NCBI GenBank assembly: GCA_035620615.1
Contig: DASPGM010000011.1
Coordinates: forward strand, 1-64,000
DNA from: CSP1-1 sp035620615
GTDB lineage: Archaea; Thermoproteota; Nitrososphaeria; Nitrososphaerales; Nitrosopumilaceae
Length of the DNA stretch: 64,000 bases
Reading direction: 5' to 3'
Shown: one piece after another, positions 27,195-35,597 of the stretch
How the letters are laid out: the number at the start of each line of letters is the position of its first letter
Position numbering within the stretch: position 1 is the stretch's first letter
Made by a program: the position numbers and the translations under genes
Notes under the pieces: model-generated
Databases searched by the model: none
Seen by the model: the letters and a program-made list of their open reading frames with translations, nothing else
Told to the model about the DNA's origin: nothing

Positions 27195-28544
27195 TCATGC
27201 ATAATTGGTATTTTTTGCCACAGCCTCAGTTTTACCTATGAGACTATTATATAGTGAAATTGCCTCTTTTTCGTCTTTTGTGCCTACTATAACTGCAGAA
27301 CCACGCTTCATAAAACTCACAGATTGCGAATCTGTCCTTAAAGAGAGTCCAAGGTAACCCTGATTTTCTACTCGAAAATTTCTTTCTTTTGCATTTTTTG
27401 TAACTGCTTCAATATCCAAATCAAATGTCACAGTAGGTGTAAGAGAAAATGTTCGTTTTCCTCTGTTTCTTCCACAGAGCTCTTCAATAATCATTTCTTC
27501 TTTTTGAGATTCTACTGAAACACCATTTCCACAAACAGGACATTCATCTGCTTTGAAAGTGCGTGTATGAACAAAGTCCATGTTTTCTAAATCAACATGC
27601 AAAATTCTATCAGCAAGACTTGGTTTTTTGCCAATAATTATTTTTACAGCTTCTGCAACTTGAATGCCACCAATGATAGACAATATGGATGGGTGTACCC
27701 CCTCTAGGCTACATGTTGGCATTGAATCTTCATCAAGTGCAGGAAACATACAATGATAACACGCACTTTGTTTTGGCAGAATTGTAAAAACTTGTCCTGA
27801 TACTCCAACAGCAGCACCAGTAACAAATGGAATTTTTTTTGCAACACATGCTTTGTTAAGTGAGTATCTGGCATTAACACTATCTAGTGCATCAATTACA
27901 ATATCACATCCATCAATTACTTCTAATGCAGTATAATCATTTACTGAAATAGGAAATGCTTCTATCTTTACATGAGGATTAAGTTTTTGTAATTTCTTTG
28001 CAGCAACTTCAACTTTAACTTCACCAATATCTGAATCATCAAACATTGTTTGTCTGTGTAAGTTAGATAGTTCAATTACATCTCTATCAACAATTCGCAG
28101 CGTACCAATTCCCATTGCAACAAGTCGAGTTGTAATTGGATTACCTAGACCTCCAACACCAACAACGCAAACTTTTGCATTACAAAGCTTTTGTTGTCCC
28201 TGATAACCAATTTCTTCTAACATAACTTGTCGCGAATATCTGTCAAGATCTTCGGCTGACAGATCTGAGCCACCAGCTACTGCAGGTAAGATGTAAACTT
28301 CATCACCATCTTTTAATGCAGTTTCCATTCCACTAGAAAATTTTGCATTTTTTCCATTAATGTAAATGTTGATTAGGGAACGTGGTGTACCATCTTCATT
28401 TAACACTCTACGTTTAAAATCATCTCCCATTTTTTCTGAAACATTTGAGAATGCATCGGTAAGTGTTGACGCAGAAATCTCTATTTTTTTTTCTCCTCCA
28501 CCTTTGTTTAGAACAGATGGAATTATGAATGTAATACTAGTCAA
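27195..28544 (-). CDS. Ubiquitin-like (MoaD-type) domain fused to an E1-like ThiF/MoeB enzyme
   Basis: Residues 1-92 are a MoaD/ThiS beta-grasp domain ending YILPAVAGG, whose Gly-Gly (91-92) is followed without a break by SDLSAEDL. Residues 100-340 are an E1-like adenylating domain: GVGGLG (129-134), IVDRDVIELSNLHRQ, a zinc site from CYHC and CPVC, and a likely catalytic Cys in PTCSLEG. The last ~105 residues are an unassigned alpha/beta domain, not rhodanese. Such enzymes activate Ubl C-termini for sulfur transfer or protein modification. It starts one base after thrC and is probably cotranscribed. Confidence 0.88.
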   Translation of the reverse strand: MTSITFIIPSVLNKGGGEKKIEISASTLTDAFSNVSEKMGDDFKRRVLNEDGTPRSLINIYINGKNAKFSSGMETALKDGDEVYILPAVAGGSDLSAEDLDRYSRQVMLEEIGYQGQQKLCNAKVCVVGVGGLGNPITTRLVAMGIGTLRIVDRDVIELSNLHRQTMFDDSDIGEVKVEVAAKKLQKLNPHVKIEAFPISVNDYTALEVIDGCDIVIDALDSVNARYSLNKACVAKKIPFVTGAAVGVSGQVFTILPKQSACYHCMFPALDEDSMPTCSLEGVHPSILSIIGGIQVAEAVKIIIGKKPSLADRILHVDLENMDFVHTRTFKADECPVCGNGVSVESQKEEMIIEELCGRNRGKRTFSLTPTVTFDLDIEAVTKNAKERNFRVENQGYLGLSLRTDSQSVSFMKRGSAVIVGTKDEKEAISLYNSLIGKTEAVAKNTNYA

Positions 28545-28545
28545 T

Positions 28546-29760
28546 TTATCTTATCACCGCAGAGATTTTAGAAATATCAGCCTGCATTACCTCAGGCATT
28601 GGAAGAATTTCCATAATTGATTCAGTTGTTTTTAGTCCATTCCCTGTAACGTAACATATGACATTTTCATTTTTATCTATTTTACCATCATCAACTAATT
28701 TTTTCAAAACTGCAACCGAAACACCACCAGCAGGTTCTGTAAATATTCCTTCGGTTTGTGCAAGTAATAGAATAGCGTCAAGTATTTCTTTATTGTTTGA
28801 TTCTTCTGCAAGTCCATTGTATTGTTGTAATCGTTTGAGAACATATCTGCCATCACCAGGATCTCCAATGGCTAAACTTTTTGCTACAGTATCAGGATTT
28901 TCAACAGGGATAACATCGTTACTTTTTTTCTTATATGCATCAACAATTGGTGCACATCCATGTGGTTGTGCAGCCACCATATGCATTGATGATACATCAT
29001 TTAATAATGAAACACTTTGTAATTCTTCAAATCCCTTACATATTGCATTAAGCATTGCACCACTACCTACAGGAACTATAAGTTGATCTGGAACATTCCA
29101 GTCAAGCTGTTCAGCAACTTCAAACGCTAAGGTTTTTGATCCTTCCACATAGTATGATCGCATGTTTATGTTGACTATGCCAATTCCTTTGCTATCACCA
29201 ATTTGTGCTGCAATCCTATTTGCATCATCGTATGTTCCATCAACTGCAATGTATTTTGCTCCATATGATAAGGCTTGAGCAATTTTTGCATGTTCAATAT
29301 CACTTGGTGCAAATACATAACATGGGAATCCACCCTTTGCAGCATGAGCTGCAGTAGCTGATGCTAGATTTCCAGTTGATGCGCAACCAACAGCTGATAG
29401 ACCAAACTCTTTTGCCTTTGATACTGCAATACCAGCTGGCCTGTCTTTAAATGAAAAGGTTGGATTGACTGAATCATTTTTGATGTATAACTTGTTAAGG
29501 CCAAGTTTTTCTCCTAGTCTTTTTGCATGAATTAGAGGAGTCATTCCTGCTTCAATACTTACAATATTTGATTTGTCTTGTATTGGCAGCATCTCAAAAT
29601 AACGCCAGTATGTGTGCTCACGATTTACAAAGGTATTTTTTGTAATAGTTGGAAAATCATATTTTACATCAAGCGGCCCAAAGCACTCGTCACAAATATA
29701 CTTGAAAGTAGAGTCATACTCTTTTTTGCATTCCCTACATTGGAGTAATACTTTGGTCAT
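28546..29760 (-). CDS. thrC: Threonine synthase
   Basis: PLP enzyme of fold type II, 404 residues, converting O-phosphohomoserine to threonine. It has an N-terminal zinc ribbon (CRECKKEY...CDECFG), the PLP-lysine motif SFKDRPAG, the GCASTGNLASA phosphate/substrate loop and the PLP-phosphate loop VPVGSGAML. The first gene of a two-gene unit with the Ubl-E1 fusion. A TATA-like TTTTTTATC at about 29784-29793 gives a leaderless start, and a 21-bp palindrome lies just upstream of it. Related enzymes act as cysteine or homocysteine synthases, so the exact reaction deserves care. Confidence 0.87.
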   Translation of the reverse strand: MTKVLLQCRECKKEYDSTFKYICDECFGPLDVKYDFPTITKNTFVNREHTYWRYFEMLPIQDKSNIVSIEAGMTPLIHAKRLGEKLGLNKLYIKNDSVNPTFSFKDRPAGIAVSKAKEFGLSAVGCASTGNLASATAAHAAKGGFPCYVFAPSDIEHAKIAQALSYGAKYIAVDGTYDDANRIAAQIGDSKGIGIVNINMRSYYVEGSKTLAFEVAEQLDWNVPDQLIVPVGSGAMLNAICKGFEELQSVSLLNDVSSMHMVAAQPHGCAPIVDAYKKKSNDVIPVENPDTVAKSLAIGDPGDGRYVLKRLQQYNGLAEESNNKEILDAILLLAQTEGIFTEPAGGVSVAVLKKLVDDGKIDKNENVICYVTGNGLKTTESIMEILPMPEVMQADISKISAVIR

Positions 29761-29802
29761 GTAGATTCACATTCCTCTCTATTGATAAAAAACACTAATA
29801 TC

Positions 29803-29823
29803 AAGTTAAGTATTACTTAACTT
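29803..29823. promoter_or_regulatory. 21-bp palindrome upstream of the threonine synthase promoter
   Basis: Arms AAGTTAAGTA and TACTTAACTT flank one central base, a perfect 10-1-10 palindrome. It lies about 10 bases upstream of the minus-strand TATA-like element and 43-63 bases before the thrC start, so it is well placed as an operator. Lrp/AsnC-type regulators, common in these archaea, bind sites of this style. Confidence 0.6.
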
Positions 29824-29960
29824 TATGTGAAAAAAATTAAGTGGTTATTAATTACTAATTATTGGGGATTTGAGGTTTAATAAAATTAACAGCATTTTGG
29901 GGTAGTTACAATTTGTAGTAATTCTAAAAAATATAGGGCTCATTTAGTTCAAAGTAGGTA

Positions 29961-30467
29961 ATGCAAAAAATGGCCTTGATAATTATTATAGGAATTACAG
30001 CGGTGTTAGCAATTTCTATAACTTTAGCAGGAATGATAACTCAAAAACCATTTGATAAGGTTGCCCTAAATGAAACCACATCTAAAGTTGAAATAATACC
30101 AGAGGAAAGATTCCATCCTGATGCAATTACTTCTGGGCCATTAACTATAACAAAATACCAACATAAGTTAGGTGAAAATATCTTCATTATTGTTAATGGA
30201 CTAGGACCTGATGAAAAAGGAAACATTAGGATTTTCATGCCGGATGGAAGACTCTATAGTACAATACAATATGATGGTTCAGTTAAAAGTGATTTTAATT
30301 CTTATTTTAAACCTGATACGTCTCAGATACGTAAGATATGTGAACAAGAAGAATTAGTAGGAAGATGGCCCGTGGTATTTGATAATAATGTCTATCCACC
30401 ATTAGTCTTTGAAATCATCAATGAACATCTTGATGGGCCTGATGTTCGTCTAACAAAGTCATGCTAA
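29961..30467 (+). CDS. Membrane-anchored extracytoplasmic protein (hypothetical)
   Basis: A 168-residue protein with an N-terminal membrane helix (about 5-27, ALIIIIGITAVLAISITLAG) and an external domain of beta strands resembling an Ig-like fold, including GENIFIIVNGLGPDEKGNIR and IFMPDGRLYSTIQYDG. Two Cys (one mid-domain near ICEQEE, one at the C-terminus) could form a disulphide. The 'PDG' strand pattern also occurs in the secreted 321-residue protein of the S-layer block. No known function; it lies alone between thrC and the his operon. Confidence 0.68.
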   Translation: MQKMALIIIIGITAVLAISITLAGMITQKPFDKVALNETTSKVEIIPEERFHPDAITSGPLTITKYQHKLGENIFIIVNGLGPDEKGNIRIFMPDGRLYSTIQYDGSVKSDFNSYFKPDTSQIRKICEQEELVGRWPVVFDNNVYPPLVFEIINEHLDGPDVRLTKSC

Positions 30468-30472
30468 AATAA

Positions 30473-30802
30473 TTATTTTATTAAAGAATTATGAAAGCAA
30501 ACATTTTTTCCTGTATGACAGGCAGGACCAGATGGGTCTACCATGTAAATTATTGCATCAGAATCACAATCAACTAAAATCTCTTTTACTTTTTGTATAT
30601 TTCCTGATTCTTCTCCTTTCATCCAGAGCTTATTTCTTGATCGGCTCCAGAACCAAGAGTTTCCAGTTTTTTTTGTAAGTTCAAGAGACTCTTTGTTAGT
30701 ATAAGCAAGTGTTAGAACATCCTTTGTATTGATATCTTGTACTATAACTGGAACTAGTCCATTGTTTTTTTTAAAATCAATATCATTAATTGTTTTTTCC
30801 AT
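30473..30802 (-). CDS. hisI: Phosphoribosyl-AMP cyclohydrolase HisI
   Basis: Opens the purine ring of phosphoribosyl-AMP in step three of histidine synthesis. The 109 residues include VLTLAYTNKESLELT, the metal-binding VDCDSDAIIYMV and the Cys-containing GPACHTGKNVCF, all characteristic. It is the stand-alone form: no phosphoribosyl-ATP pyrophosphatase (HisE) domain is fused, and no hisE gene is seen in the operon. Last gene of the histidine operon, 24 bases after hisF. Confidence 0.95.
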   Translation of the reverse strand: MEKTINDIDFKKNNGLVPVIVQDINTKDVLTLAYTNKESLELTKKTGNSWFWSRSRNKLWMKGEESGNIQKVKEILVDCDSDAIIYMVDPSGPACHTGKNVCFHNSLIK

Positions 30803-30826
30803 GTAATTCTATTTCCATTTGTTAGT

Positions 30827-31630
30827 TTATAATCTTACAGGAATACCTCTTTTTTTTAGAAATTCTTTTACACGATTTACCGAATGTGTTTCATAATGAA
30901 ATATAGATGCAGCAAGGGCAGCATCAACATTAGAGTTTTGAAAAATTTCTGCCATATGCTCAGGTTTTCCACATCCACCTGAGGCAATTACAGGTATATG
31001 GACTGAATTTACAATCTCCTTAGTAAGTAATATGTCGTAGCCATTTTTAGTTCCATCCATATCTATACTAGTAAGTAAAATTTCCCCCGCCCCTAGTTTT
31101 TCAACTTTTTTTGCCCAATCAATTACATCTAATCCAGTTTCCTCTTTTCCCCCATAGATAAAAACTTCAAACCAAAATTTCCGATTATTTTCAGAAAAAA
31201 TATTTTTGCCAGCTATAATATTGTAATTTCTTTTAACATCAATAGCAATTACAACACATTGCTTTCCAAAAAGTTTCATTAGTTCTGTAATTACTTCGGG
31301 ATTTTTTACAGCACCAGTATTAATTGCAACCTTGTCTGCGCCATTAAGTAAAATGTCTCTTGCATTTTGGAGTGTTTTGACACCCCCACCAACCGTAAAT
31401 GGAATATTGATTACTTTGGCCACTTTTGATACGAGTGTTTTGATTGTTTCTCGTTGTTCTTCTGATGCAGTAATATCAAGAAAAATGAGTTCGTCTGCAC
31501 CCTCATTGCTATATTTTTCTGCTAATTCTACAGGATCTCCTGCATCCTTTATCGAAGAAAAATGCAATCCTTTTACAACTCTTCCGTTAGCAACATCAAG
31601 ACAGGGAATTATTCTTTTAGTTAGTGTCAA
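30827..31630 (-). CDS. hisF: Imidazole glycerol phosphate synthase cyclase subunit HisF
   Basis: TIM-barrel cyclase, 267 residues, that joins HisH ammonia to PRFAR to make imidazole glycerol phosphate and AICAR. It opens RIIPCLDVANGRVVKG with the first catalytic Asp; the second is in VVIAIDVKRN. Phosphate loops VGGGVKTLQ and ASGGCGKPEHM are intact. Its start overlaps the end of hisA by 14 bases. Confidence 0.96.
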   Translation of the reverse strand: MTLTKRIIPCLDVANGRVVKGLHFSSIKDAGDPVELAEKYSNEGADELIFLDITASEEQRETIKTLVSKVAKVINIPFTVGGGVKTLQNARDILLNGADKVAINTGAVKNPEVITELMKLFGKQCVVIAIDVKRNYNIIAGKNIFSENNRKFWFEVFIYGGKEETGLDVIDWAKKVEKLGAGEILLTSIDMDGTKNGYDILLTKEIVNSVHIPVIASGGCGKPEHMAEIFQNSNVDAALAASIFHYETHSVNRVKEFLKKRGIPVRL

Positions 31631-32333
31631 GATATTTTTTTGCCTCCTGTATTGAAATTAAATTTTCATAAAGTGCTTTTCCAAGTATTACGCCATAGGC
31701 ATTGTTTTGTTTTACTTTAATGACGTCATCCATATTTGAAATTCCTCCACTGGATATTACGTTAATGTTATCAATTTGACATGCTTCATGTAAGAATTTC
31801 AAATCCGGTCCTTCAAGTGTCCCATCTTTAGCTACATTTGTTAGTAGGAATTCTGAAAAACCCATTTTTATAAAATCCTTTATTGATTCAATCAAATTTT
31901 TTCCAGTAGATTTTTGCCATCCTTCTATCATTATTTTTCCGTCAATGTGATCAACCGAAATTACGATTCTTTTTTTTCCATAATTTTCTAGTACTTTTTT
32001 TAGAATTTCTTTTTCTTTGAAGGCTATTGTTCCTAATACAATTCTTGACGCAAATGAAAGAACTTTAGAGATGGTATGTTCATCCCGTAATCCTCCAGCA
32101 ACTTGAACTGGAATTGATACTTGATTTACTAGATTTTTTATAATGCCCATGTTTGAACCTAGTCCAAGGGTAGCATCAAGATCAACCAAGTGAATCATAT
32201 CAGCTCCTTCTTTTTCCCATTTTTTTGCAATATCAATGGGGTTTTCGCTATAGATTGTTTTTTTTTCAGGATCGCCTTTGTAAAGTCTAACTACCTTTCC
32301 TTCCATTAGGTCTATTGCAGGAATAATTTTCAT
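31617..32333 (-). CDS. hisA: ProFAR isomerase HisA
   Basis: TIM-barrel isomerase, 238 residues, that converts ProFAR to PRFAR by an Amadori rearrangement. The N-terminal IPAIDLMEGKVVRLYKGD holds the catalytic Asp, and the second catalytic Asp is in VISVDHIDGKIM. Half-barrel repeat loops QVAGGLRD and SSGGISNMDD bind the two phosphates. It overlaps hisH by four bases. Confidence 0.96.
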   Translation of the reverse strand: MKIIPAIDLMEGKVVRLYKGDPEKKTIYSENPIDIAKKWEKEGADMIHLVDLDATLGLGSNMGIIKNLVNQVSIPVQVAGGLRDEHTISKVLSFASRIVLGTIAFKEKEILKKVLENYGKKRIVISVDHIDGKIMIEGWQKSTGKNLIESIKDFIKMGFSEFLLTNVAKDGTLEGPDLKFLHEACQIDNINVISSGGISNMDDVIKVKQNNAYGVILGKALYENLISIQEAKKYLDTN

Positions 32334-32938
32334 TTTTTACACTCTCTTAGAAAGTTTTCAATCATTACAGATCCAATATTTCCAGATTTTTCAGGATGAA
32401 ACTGAGTTCCAAAGAAATTCTTAGATTCAATAACTGCTGGAACTTTAATCCCATAATCAGATTCTGCAACTATCACATTATCATTTTTTGGTTTTACTCG
32501 ATATGAATGGACAAAATAAACCCATGATTGATTTGGAACTTCCTCTAGAATTTTACTAGATTTTTCAATCTGAATATTATTCCATCCCATGTGGGGAATT
32601 TTCATCTTAGATGGAAGTAAAATAACTTCACCGTCTATAACTCCTAAACCTTTTTCCTTTCCTTCCTCACTTTTTTCAAAAAACATTTCCATACCAAGAC
32701 ATATTCCAAAAACTGGAATGTTATTTCTTACATAATCCTTAAAATCAGTTTTTGAAAAATCACGTATGCTTTTGATAGCGGGATCAAAGTTTCCAACCCC
32801 CGGAAGAAATAACCCATCATAAGAATTTGTATTATCGAAGCTAGTTATGATTTCAACTTGAGCGTTATTTTTTTCAAGAGAATTTTTTAGGCTAAAAATA
32901 TTGCCTGCACCATAATCAAAGATCGCAATCTTTACCAT
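32330..32938 (-). CDS. hisH: Imidazole glycerol phosphate synthase glutaminase subunit HisH
   Basis: Class I glutamine amidotransferase, 202 residues, delivering ammonia to HisF. The nucleophile Cys is in FGICLGMEMFFE and the His-Glu pair in FGTQFHPEKSG, so the triad is complete. The gene begins directly after the hisB stop. Confidence 0.96.
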   Translation of the reverse strand: MVKIAIFDYGAGNIFSLKNSLEKNNAQVEIITSFDNTNSYDGLFLPGVGNFDPAIKSIRDFSKTDFKDYVRNNIPVFGICLGMEMFFEKSEEGKEKGLGVIDGEVILLPSKMKIPHMGWNNIQIEKSSKILEEVPNQSWVYFVHSYRVKPKNDNVIVAESDYGIKVPAVIESKNFFGTQFHPEKSGNIGSVMIENFLRECKK

Positions 32939-33526
32939 TTACATTGCGCCTTTGGTACTTGGAATTCCCTTCTGTCTTGGATCCTTTGAAGATGCAATTC
33001 TAAGTGCAACAGCTAATGATTTTATTGCAGCCTCGATTTTGTGGTGATCATTTTCGCCATACTTTACTGTAAGGTGAATACAGCTGTTGAGGTTCTGTAA
33101 GAGAGACTGTACAAAGTGCTCAATATCCTCTCTTGACATTCCTTCGATTTTTGTGCGTTTAAAAGAAAGTTCTATCTTAGAGTAGGGGCGTTTTACCAGG
33201 TCAATGGTAGCCTCTGCTAAAGATTCATCCATGGGAACTGAAGCATGACTAAATCTAGTAATTCCAGAACGGTTACCAAGGGCTTTATCGATTGCTGAAC
33301 CAATTGTAATTGCAGTGTCTTCTATAAGATGGTGTTCTATATTGTCCTTTGATTTTGACTTTACCTGCAAATCCATCATTGCGTGTTTACCAAAAGCAGT
33401 TATCAGGTGATCAAGAAAGCTTATTCCAGTGTTAATTGATGTCTTGCCATTTCCATCAATATTTACACTAACAATAACCTCAGTTTCCTTAGTTGAACGA
33501 TTAATTTTACTTGTTCTAGATTTCAT
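32939..33526 (-). CDS. hisB: Imidazoleglycerol-phosphate dehydratase HisB
   Basis: Manganese-dependent dehydratase, 195 residues, monofunctional (no fused histidinol-phosphatase). The two internal-repeat metal motifs are EHHLIEDTAI and DHHKIEAAIKSLAVAL, and the FLDHLITAFGKHA segment supplies the remaining His residues. A 26-base gap separates it from the HAD gene upstream. Confidence 0.95.
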   Translation of the reverse strand: MKSRTSKINRSTKETEVIVSVNIDGNGKTSINTGISFLDHLITAFGKHAMMDLQVKSKSKDNIEHHLIEDTAITIGSAIDKALGNRSGITRFSHASVPMDESLAEATIDLVKRPYSKIELSFKRTKIEGMSREDIEHFVQSLLQNLNSCIHLTVKYGENDHHKIEAAIKSLAVALRIASSKDPRQKGIPSTKGAM

Positions 33527-33552
33527 TAAAATTCCTTATTTTTCAAATACCA

Positions 33553-34530
33553 CTAAACCAGATTTAATACCTTCGGAAGTAGATCAATTGAATATAGAAC
33601 AAGTGGAACATTTCTTTCTTCAAATAATTTCATTTTATCATCTGGATTTTTGCTTGTTCCAATTATTCCACAAAAAGTTATTTTATTTCCAAGCTCAGTT
33701 GCTTTTTGTGCCATGATAAAATCCTCCATTGAATCACCAACATATAGGCAATGAGTAGTTCCAATTCCTGAAATGGTTTGTATCAAAGAAGCAGGGTTTG
33801 GCTTTGCAAGTTCGCGGGATTCATCTTCTAGGAAATAAGAGTTTTTTATATCAAACTCGTCTAATAGATCTTTTAGTGAATATCTGATAGACTCTAGTCC
33901 TCTACCAGATACAATAGCCATTTTTCTACCAAATTTTTGATGTAATGTTTCAATCAAGTCATTTTTTAAAAGTACTAAATCATTTTCTATTAATCCTTTT
34001 TCTGTAAAATTAGATGTTTTTTTAAATAATTTGAAATAAAGTTGTGGCCCATAGAATATTTGATCAAATATTGAATAAAGAAAATTGTCATGATTAGTTC
34101 CTGGATAATTTAATTTATTTTTTAGCAGATTGATATCAGCCTTGGAATCATCTAGAAATTTTTCTACAGATTTAATTCCTGTTTGATTTGAATTTTTTAT
34201 TACTTCAAAAATAAACTGGTTAGTATTTTTTTTGAGATTATCTGCAGCGGCTATTGTAAGGATTAAGGCATAAGTAAGATCAACTTCATCATTAAAGCCA
34301 CCTGTAGCTTTAAACCCATCAATAATTTTTGAGGTTATTGGTTCTAATTTTGAAATGTTTGCAATTTTATTTAGTATGTAGCTAGTAGTTTTTTGAATAG
34401 TAAGATCATATGAATTTGAGACATCGACTAAAACTCCATCACAGTCAAAGATAATTCCATCAATAGTGTGAATTTCATTAGAGAAGTCATTTTGGGTATA
34501 GATTCCTTCCCCCACTTTTTTTAGAGTCAT
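33553..34530 (-). CDS. HAD-superfamily phosphatase, candidate histidinol-phosphate phosphatase
   Basis: A 325-residue HAD hydrolase. The nucleophile motif is IIFDCDGVLVD, the Ser motif MAIVSGRGLES, and the acidic motif YVGDSMEDFIMA; a large helical cap (about residues 50-200) sits between them. It lies between hisC and hisB and overlaps hisC by four bases. Histidine synthesis needs a phosphatase between HisC and HisD, and no other candidate is in this operon, so this gene is the likely supplier. The cap shape and N-terminal extension differ from bacterial HisB-N enzymes. Confidence 0.85.
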   Translation of the reverse strand: MTLKKVGEGIYTQNDFSNEIHTIDGIIFDCDGVLVDVSNSYDLTIQKTTSYILNKIANISKLEPITSKIIDGFKATGGFNDEVDLTYALILTIAAADNLKKNTNQFIFEVIKNSNQTGIKSVEKFLDDSKADINLLKNKLNYPGTNHDNFLYSIFDQIFYGPQLYFKLFKKTSNFTEKGLIENDLVLLKNDLIETLHQKFGRKMAIVSGRGLESIRYSLKDLLDEFDIKNSYFLEDESRELAKPNPASLIQTISGIGTTHCLYVGDSMEDFIMAQKATELGNKITFCGIIGTSKNPDDKMKLFEERNVPLVLYSIDLLPKVLNLV

Positions 34531-35597
34531 TGTAAAAGATCACGAATTGCAAGCAGAAATTTTGAATTCATTTCTTTAGTTCCTACAGTAACTCTTAAAC
34601 ATCCTTGATGTTTCCCAATCTTTCCAAGTTGTCTTACTGATATACCCTGTTCAACTAAAGCTGTGTAAATTCTTCTATCAGCTCCTTTGGCATCAAATAA
34701 TACAAAATTCGCTTTTGAATCAAAAACTTCAAAGGCATTTGTTTTTCGTAGAGTTTCTATAATTCTTTTTCTTTCCTTTTTGATTAGCAAGGCAGCATCT
34801 GTCATAATTTTTGATTTTTCTAATGCCAAAATCCCGGCTTCAATGGCTATAGTGTTTAATGGATAAGGATACTGAATTATCCGCATGAAGACATCTGTAA
34901 TTTCTTTATTTGCAACAAAATATCCTAGTCGAAAGCCTGCTAAACCAAATTCTTTTGAAAATGTTCTTACAACAATTAAATTATTTTGGGATTTTACCAT
35001 ATTTAGAACTGAGTAATCTCCAAATTCCACATATGCCTCATCAATAATTACAAGACCATCAAAATTTTTAATTAATTTTTCAAGGTCCTTTTTAGGAAAT
35101 TGAAAACCTGTGGGATTATTAGGAGAATCTAGATATAATAAATCTGAATTTTTGGATTTTGAAATAAAGTCGTCTAAATCAAGAGTCATGTCCTTTGAAA
35201 ATGGGATTTTAGATGTAGGAATAGAGTACAACTTACAGCGCTCTTCAAAGAATCCAAAAGTAGGATCTGATGTAAGAATTCGAGTTTTCTTACTACAAAA
35301 GTTTACCAATAATAAATCAAGAATTTGGTCTGAACCATTTCCTACTCCAATCATAGAAGGAGAAACGTTAAGTTTTTTTGATAATGCCTTGATTAGGTTT
35401 TCTATTCTACCTAGGGGGTATTCTCTAATATCTGAAGTTTTTTTTGCTCCATCAATGAGATCTTTTTGAAATTGCTTGCTAATCACAAAATTTTCATTGG
35501 AATCTAGTTTTAAGGTATCTGCTTGTTTTTCTGGTTTTTGATATCCCTGTAGCTTAGATAATTCTTGTATCTTTTCTTGAAACCACTGGTTTGTCAT
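34527..35597 (-). CDS. hisC: Histidinol-phosphate aminotransferase HisC
   Basis: PLP aminotransferase of fold type I, 356 residues, converting imidazole acetol phosphate to histidinol phosphate. Visible motifs are LDSNENFV, VGNGSDQILDLL, YLDSPNNPTGFQ, the DEAYVEFGDY segment and the PLP Lys region RTFSKEFGLAGFRLGY. It overlaps hisD and the HAD gene by four bases each. A second family member near 59 kb is the cobalamin-type decarboxylase, so the two should not be confused. Confidence 0.94.
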   Translation of the reverse strand: MTNQWFQEKIQELSKLQGYQKPEKQADTLKLDSNENFVISKQFQKDLIDGAKKTSDIREYPLGRIENLIKALSKKLNVSPSMIGVGNGSDQILDLLLVNFCSKKTRILTSDPTFGFFEERCKLYSIPTSKIPFSKDMTLDLDDFISKSKNSDLLYLDSPNNPTGFQFPKKDLEKLIKNFDGLVIIDEAYVEFGDYSVLNMVKSQNNLIVVRTFSKEFGLAGFRLGYFVANKEITDVFMRIIQYPYPLNTIAIEAGILALEKSKIMTDAALLIKKERKRIIETLRKTNAFEVFDSKANFVLFDAKGADRRIYTALVEQGISVRQLGKIGKHQGCLRVTVGTKEMNSKFLLAIRDLLQ

